A stretch of DNA of 6,643 nt, taken from positions 1-6,643 of the forward strand of contig JBBQSN010000175.1 in NCBI GenBank assembly GCA_038213835.1, in the 5' to 3' direction. Source of the DNA: JBBQSN01 sp038213835 (GTDB lineage Bacteria > Actinomycetota > Actinomycetes > Actinomycetales > CAWJMD01). Under the pieces are notes generated by a model that was not told where the DNA came from, did not search any database, and saw nothing but the letters and a program-made list of their open reading frames with translations. Shown here one piece after another: positions 5,194 to 6,643 of the stretch (position 1 is its first letter; each line of letters starts with the position of its first letter). A program made the position numbers and the translations under genes.

Positions 5194-6485
5194 GCGCTGA
5201 CCTGCACGACCTGCTCGACGACCTCGCCTCGGACGCCACCGTCGCTCCGGGCCTGGCCGACCGCGCGTGGCAGGCGGGGTCGGCCCGCGCAGGTGCGCGC
5301 CGGCTGCGGCTCGCCGGGGTCGCCGCCGCACTGGTCGGGGTGCTGGCGCTGCTGCTGCCGAGCGCAGGGGTGGCGGTCCCGGCGCTCGGACCGGCCCGCG
5401 GCGAGACCGCCGGGGTCCAGGGCCATCCGGAGCGGATCGGCCGGCAGTGGTGGGTCCGCGAGCTGCCGGACCGGCCCGGTCCGGTGGCGGCGCTGCTGCA
5501 GGCGTCCCGTCGCGACGGCGAGCAGCCGGACTGGTACGCCGTCAGGGCCGACGGCCACCGGTTCCACCTGCCGGAGGTGTCGCACCAGACCGACCAGTAC
5601 CCCTCGCTGTCCCGTGACGGCCGGCGGGTGGGCTACCTGCAGACCGAGGAGGGGCCGTACGTCGTGCACGACCTCGTCACCGGCGAGCGGACGTCGTTCG
5701 AGGGCATCGGCGACAACCGGGAGACCACCCGGGCCCGGTTCAGGGTCCAGGGCCAGGCGCCGGCGCACTGGTCGCCGGACGGGCGGCGGGTCGCGCTGAC
5801 GGTGATCGGGGGCGCGCTGCTCCTGGACGTCACGACCGGCGAGGTGGAGCTCCTGCCCCGCGGCGAGCGCGGGCTCGTCACCGGGTGGAGGGCTGAGGAC
5901 CGCCTGGTGTGGCTGACGCCCGGACCGGGCTCGGGGGCGGGCGCCGTGAGCGGTGTGCGGGCGGTGACGACGGACCTGCGGAGTCGGACGGTGGCGGACG
6001 TGGTCCTCGCGGGCGCCGCGCCGTCGGTCCTGAGCCAGTGGGCCGGGGTCGTCTCCGACGACGGGCGCCGGCTCGCCGTCGTGAGCGACGGCACGTTCGA
6101 CTCCGTGACCGGCGTCCAGCTCTTCGACCTGACCAGCGGCCAGGCCCTCGGCGCGCTCACCCCGGTCGAGGTGTGGCAGCCGTGCGCGAGCACGTGGGGG
6201 GACCGCCTCGTCGTGCCCGCTCGGGTCGGCCAGCGGCTCACCACCGTCGACCTGGGCACCCTCGAGCCGCTGACCGCGGTGACCCCGTCGCTGTTCCCCC
6301 TCTGCCTGCTGTGGGCGACCGACGCCGTCGACGGTCCCGCCGGCGGCGGTGGCCTGCTCGGCAGCACCGACGCGTGGTGGGCCTGGTGGTGGAAGGAGGT
6401 GCTGATCGGCGCAGCCGCAGTCCTGGGGGTGGGTGCAGAGCGCGTCCGCCGCGCCCGCGCCACGAAGCTCAGCGCGAGAGGGTGA
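5190..6485 (+). CDS. Two-helix membrane protein with extracellular WD40/TolB-like propeller, possible sigma regulator
   Basis: Protein of 431 aa. Residues 1-38 would be cytoplasmic (acidic start, then a basic stretch ending RRLR), followed by a helix at about 39-57. A long outside domain has propeller-type repeats, clearest at about 137-170 (YPSLSRDGRRVGYL), 192-220 (AHWSPDGRRVALT) and 284-322 (VVSDDGRRLAVVS). A second hydrophobic stretch (395-416) opens with the cluster WWAWWW (396-401), and the tail ERVRRARATK is basic, so both ends should be cytoplasmic. There is no HxxxCxxC zinc anti-sigma motif. The only cysteines, Cys332 and Cys372, are in the outer domain and could pair. The GTG at 5190 overlaps the sigma stop. 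By position it may sense an outside signal and control the sigma factor, but this is inferred. A plain TolB-like surface protein expressed under the same sigma is the alternative. Confidence 0.75.
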   Translation: MSADLHDLLDDLASDATVAPGLADRAWQAGSARAGARRLRLAGVAAALVGVLALLLPSAGVAVPALGPARGETAGVQGHPERIGRQWWVRELPDRPGPVAALLQASRRDGEQPDWYAVRADGHRFHLPEVSHQTDQYPSLSRDGRRVGYLQTEEGPYVVHDLVTGERTSFEGIGDNRETTRARFRVQGQAPAHWSPDGRRVALTVIGGALLLDVTTGEVELLPRGERGLVTGWRAEDRLVWLTPGPGSGAGAVSGVRAVTTDLRSRTVADVVLAGAAPSVLSQWAGVVSDDGRRLAVVSDGTFDSVTGVQLFDLTSGQALGALTPVEVWQPCASTWGDRLVVPARVGQRLTTVDLGTLEPLTAVTPSLFPLCLLWATDAVDGPAGGGGLLGSTDAWWAWWWKEVLIGAAAVLGVGAERVRRARATKLSARG

Positions 6486-6491
6486 GCCGGG

Positions 6492-6643
6492 TCAGGAGAC
6501 GTCGTCCCGGGGGTCGCGGGCCCGGCGGCGCTGGTCGTCGGCGCGGCGGCGCAGCTCGCGCAGGAAGTCCTCGTCGTCGTCGGGCGCTCCCCGACCGGGC
6601 GCCGGGCGGGGCGGGGCCGCCGGACGGGGCGTGCCGCGGGCCG
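6492..6643 (-). CDS. C-terminal tail of a small membrane protein, possibly PLDc_N family (partial)
   Basis: Read on the minus strand, the frame is open from the right edge to a TGA at 6494-6492 and gives the last 50 residues of a protein. A Pro/Arg/Ala-rich stretch is followed by DDDEDFLRELRRRADDQRRR and a short end RDPRDDVS. The pattern 'acidic run, FLR.L.RR, charged helix' after a Pro-rich linker is typical of the tails of small actinobacterial PLDc_N (phospholipase D-nuclease N-terminal) membrane proteins, which often lie close to ccsB. The domain itself is outside the window, so the family call is an inference; the coding call is supported by the sensible amino-acid pattern and by the tail-to-tail fit, with only six bases between the two stops. 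No terminator is visible between the convergent genes. Confidence 0.6.
   Translation of the reverse strand, partial: ARGTPRPAAPPRPAPGRGAPDDDEDFLRELRRRADDQRRRARDPRDDVS

Overview
The window looks like chromosomal DNA of a high-GC Gram-positive actinobacterium. Third codon positions are almost all G/C, GTG starts are common, stop and start codons overlap, and the core genes form an actinobacterial System II (Ccs/Res) cytochrome c maturation operon. Gene content and style would fit Geodermatophilaceae or a related family, but that is an impression and not a demonstrated assignment.

Layout. Bases 1-140 are clearly less GC-rich (42 of the 80 bases in 61-140 are G/C, against 70 of 80 in 141-220). 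On the minus strand they carry the first codons of what looks like an IS630-type transposase, so the window seems to begin inside the end of an insertion sequence. Bases 141-411 hold no convincing gene. They contain a C-rich 16-bp tandem repeat, a perfect 20-bp inverted repeat (234-279) and a possible leaderless promoter just before 412.

Bases 412-4615 are one plus-strand operon: a lipoprotein thioredoxin (resA/tlpA-like), ccdA, resB and ccsB, with gaps of 3, -4 and -4 bases. CcdA brings electrons across the membrane, the thioredoxin-like lipoprotein reduces the haem-binding cysteines of apocytochrome c, and ResB with CcsB forms the haem handling and ligation complex. CcdA is unusual: a 68-residue segment that is about half threonine, made partly of 14-residue repeats, sits between its first two membrane helices.

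Bases 4663-6485 hold a second module: a small SigE-family/ECF-like sigma factor, overlapped by 4 bases by a two-helix membrane protein with a WD40/TolB-like beta-propeller outside the cell. The second protein is a candidate sensor or anti-sigma partner, but it lacks the usual zinc anti-sigma motif. A convergent minus-strand gene enters from the right edge. Only its charged C-terminal tail is visible, and it resembles the tail of small PLDc_N-domain membrane proteins often found near ccsB in actinobacteria.
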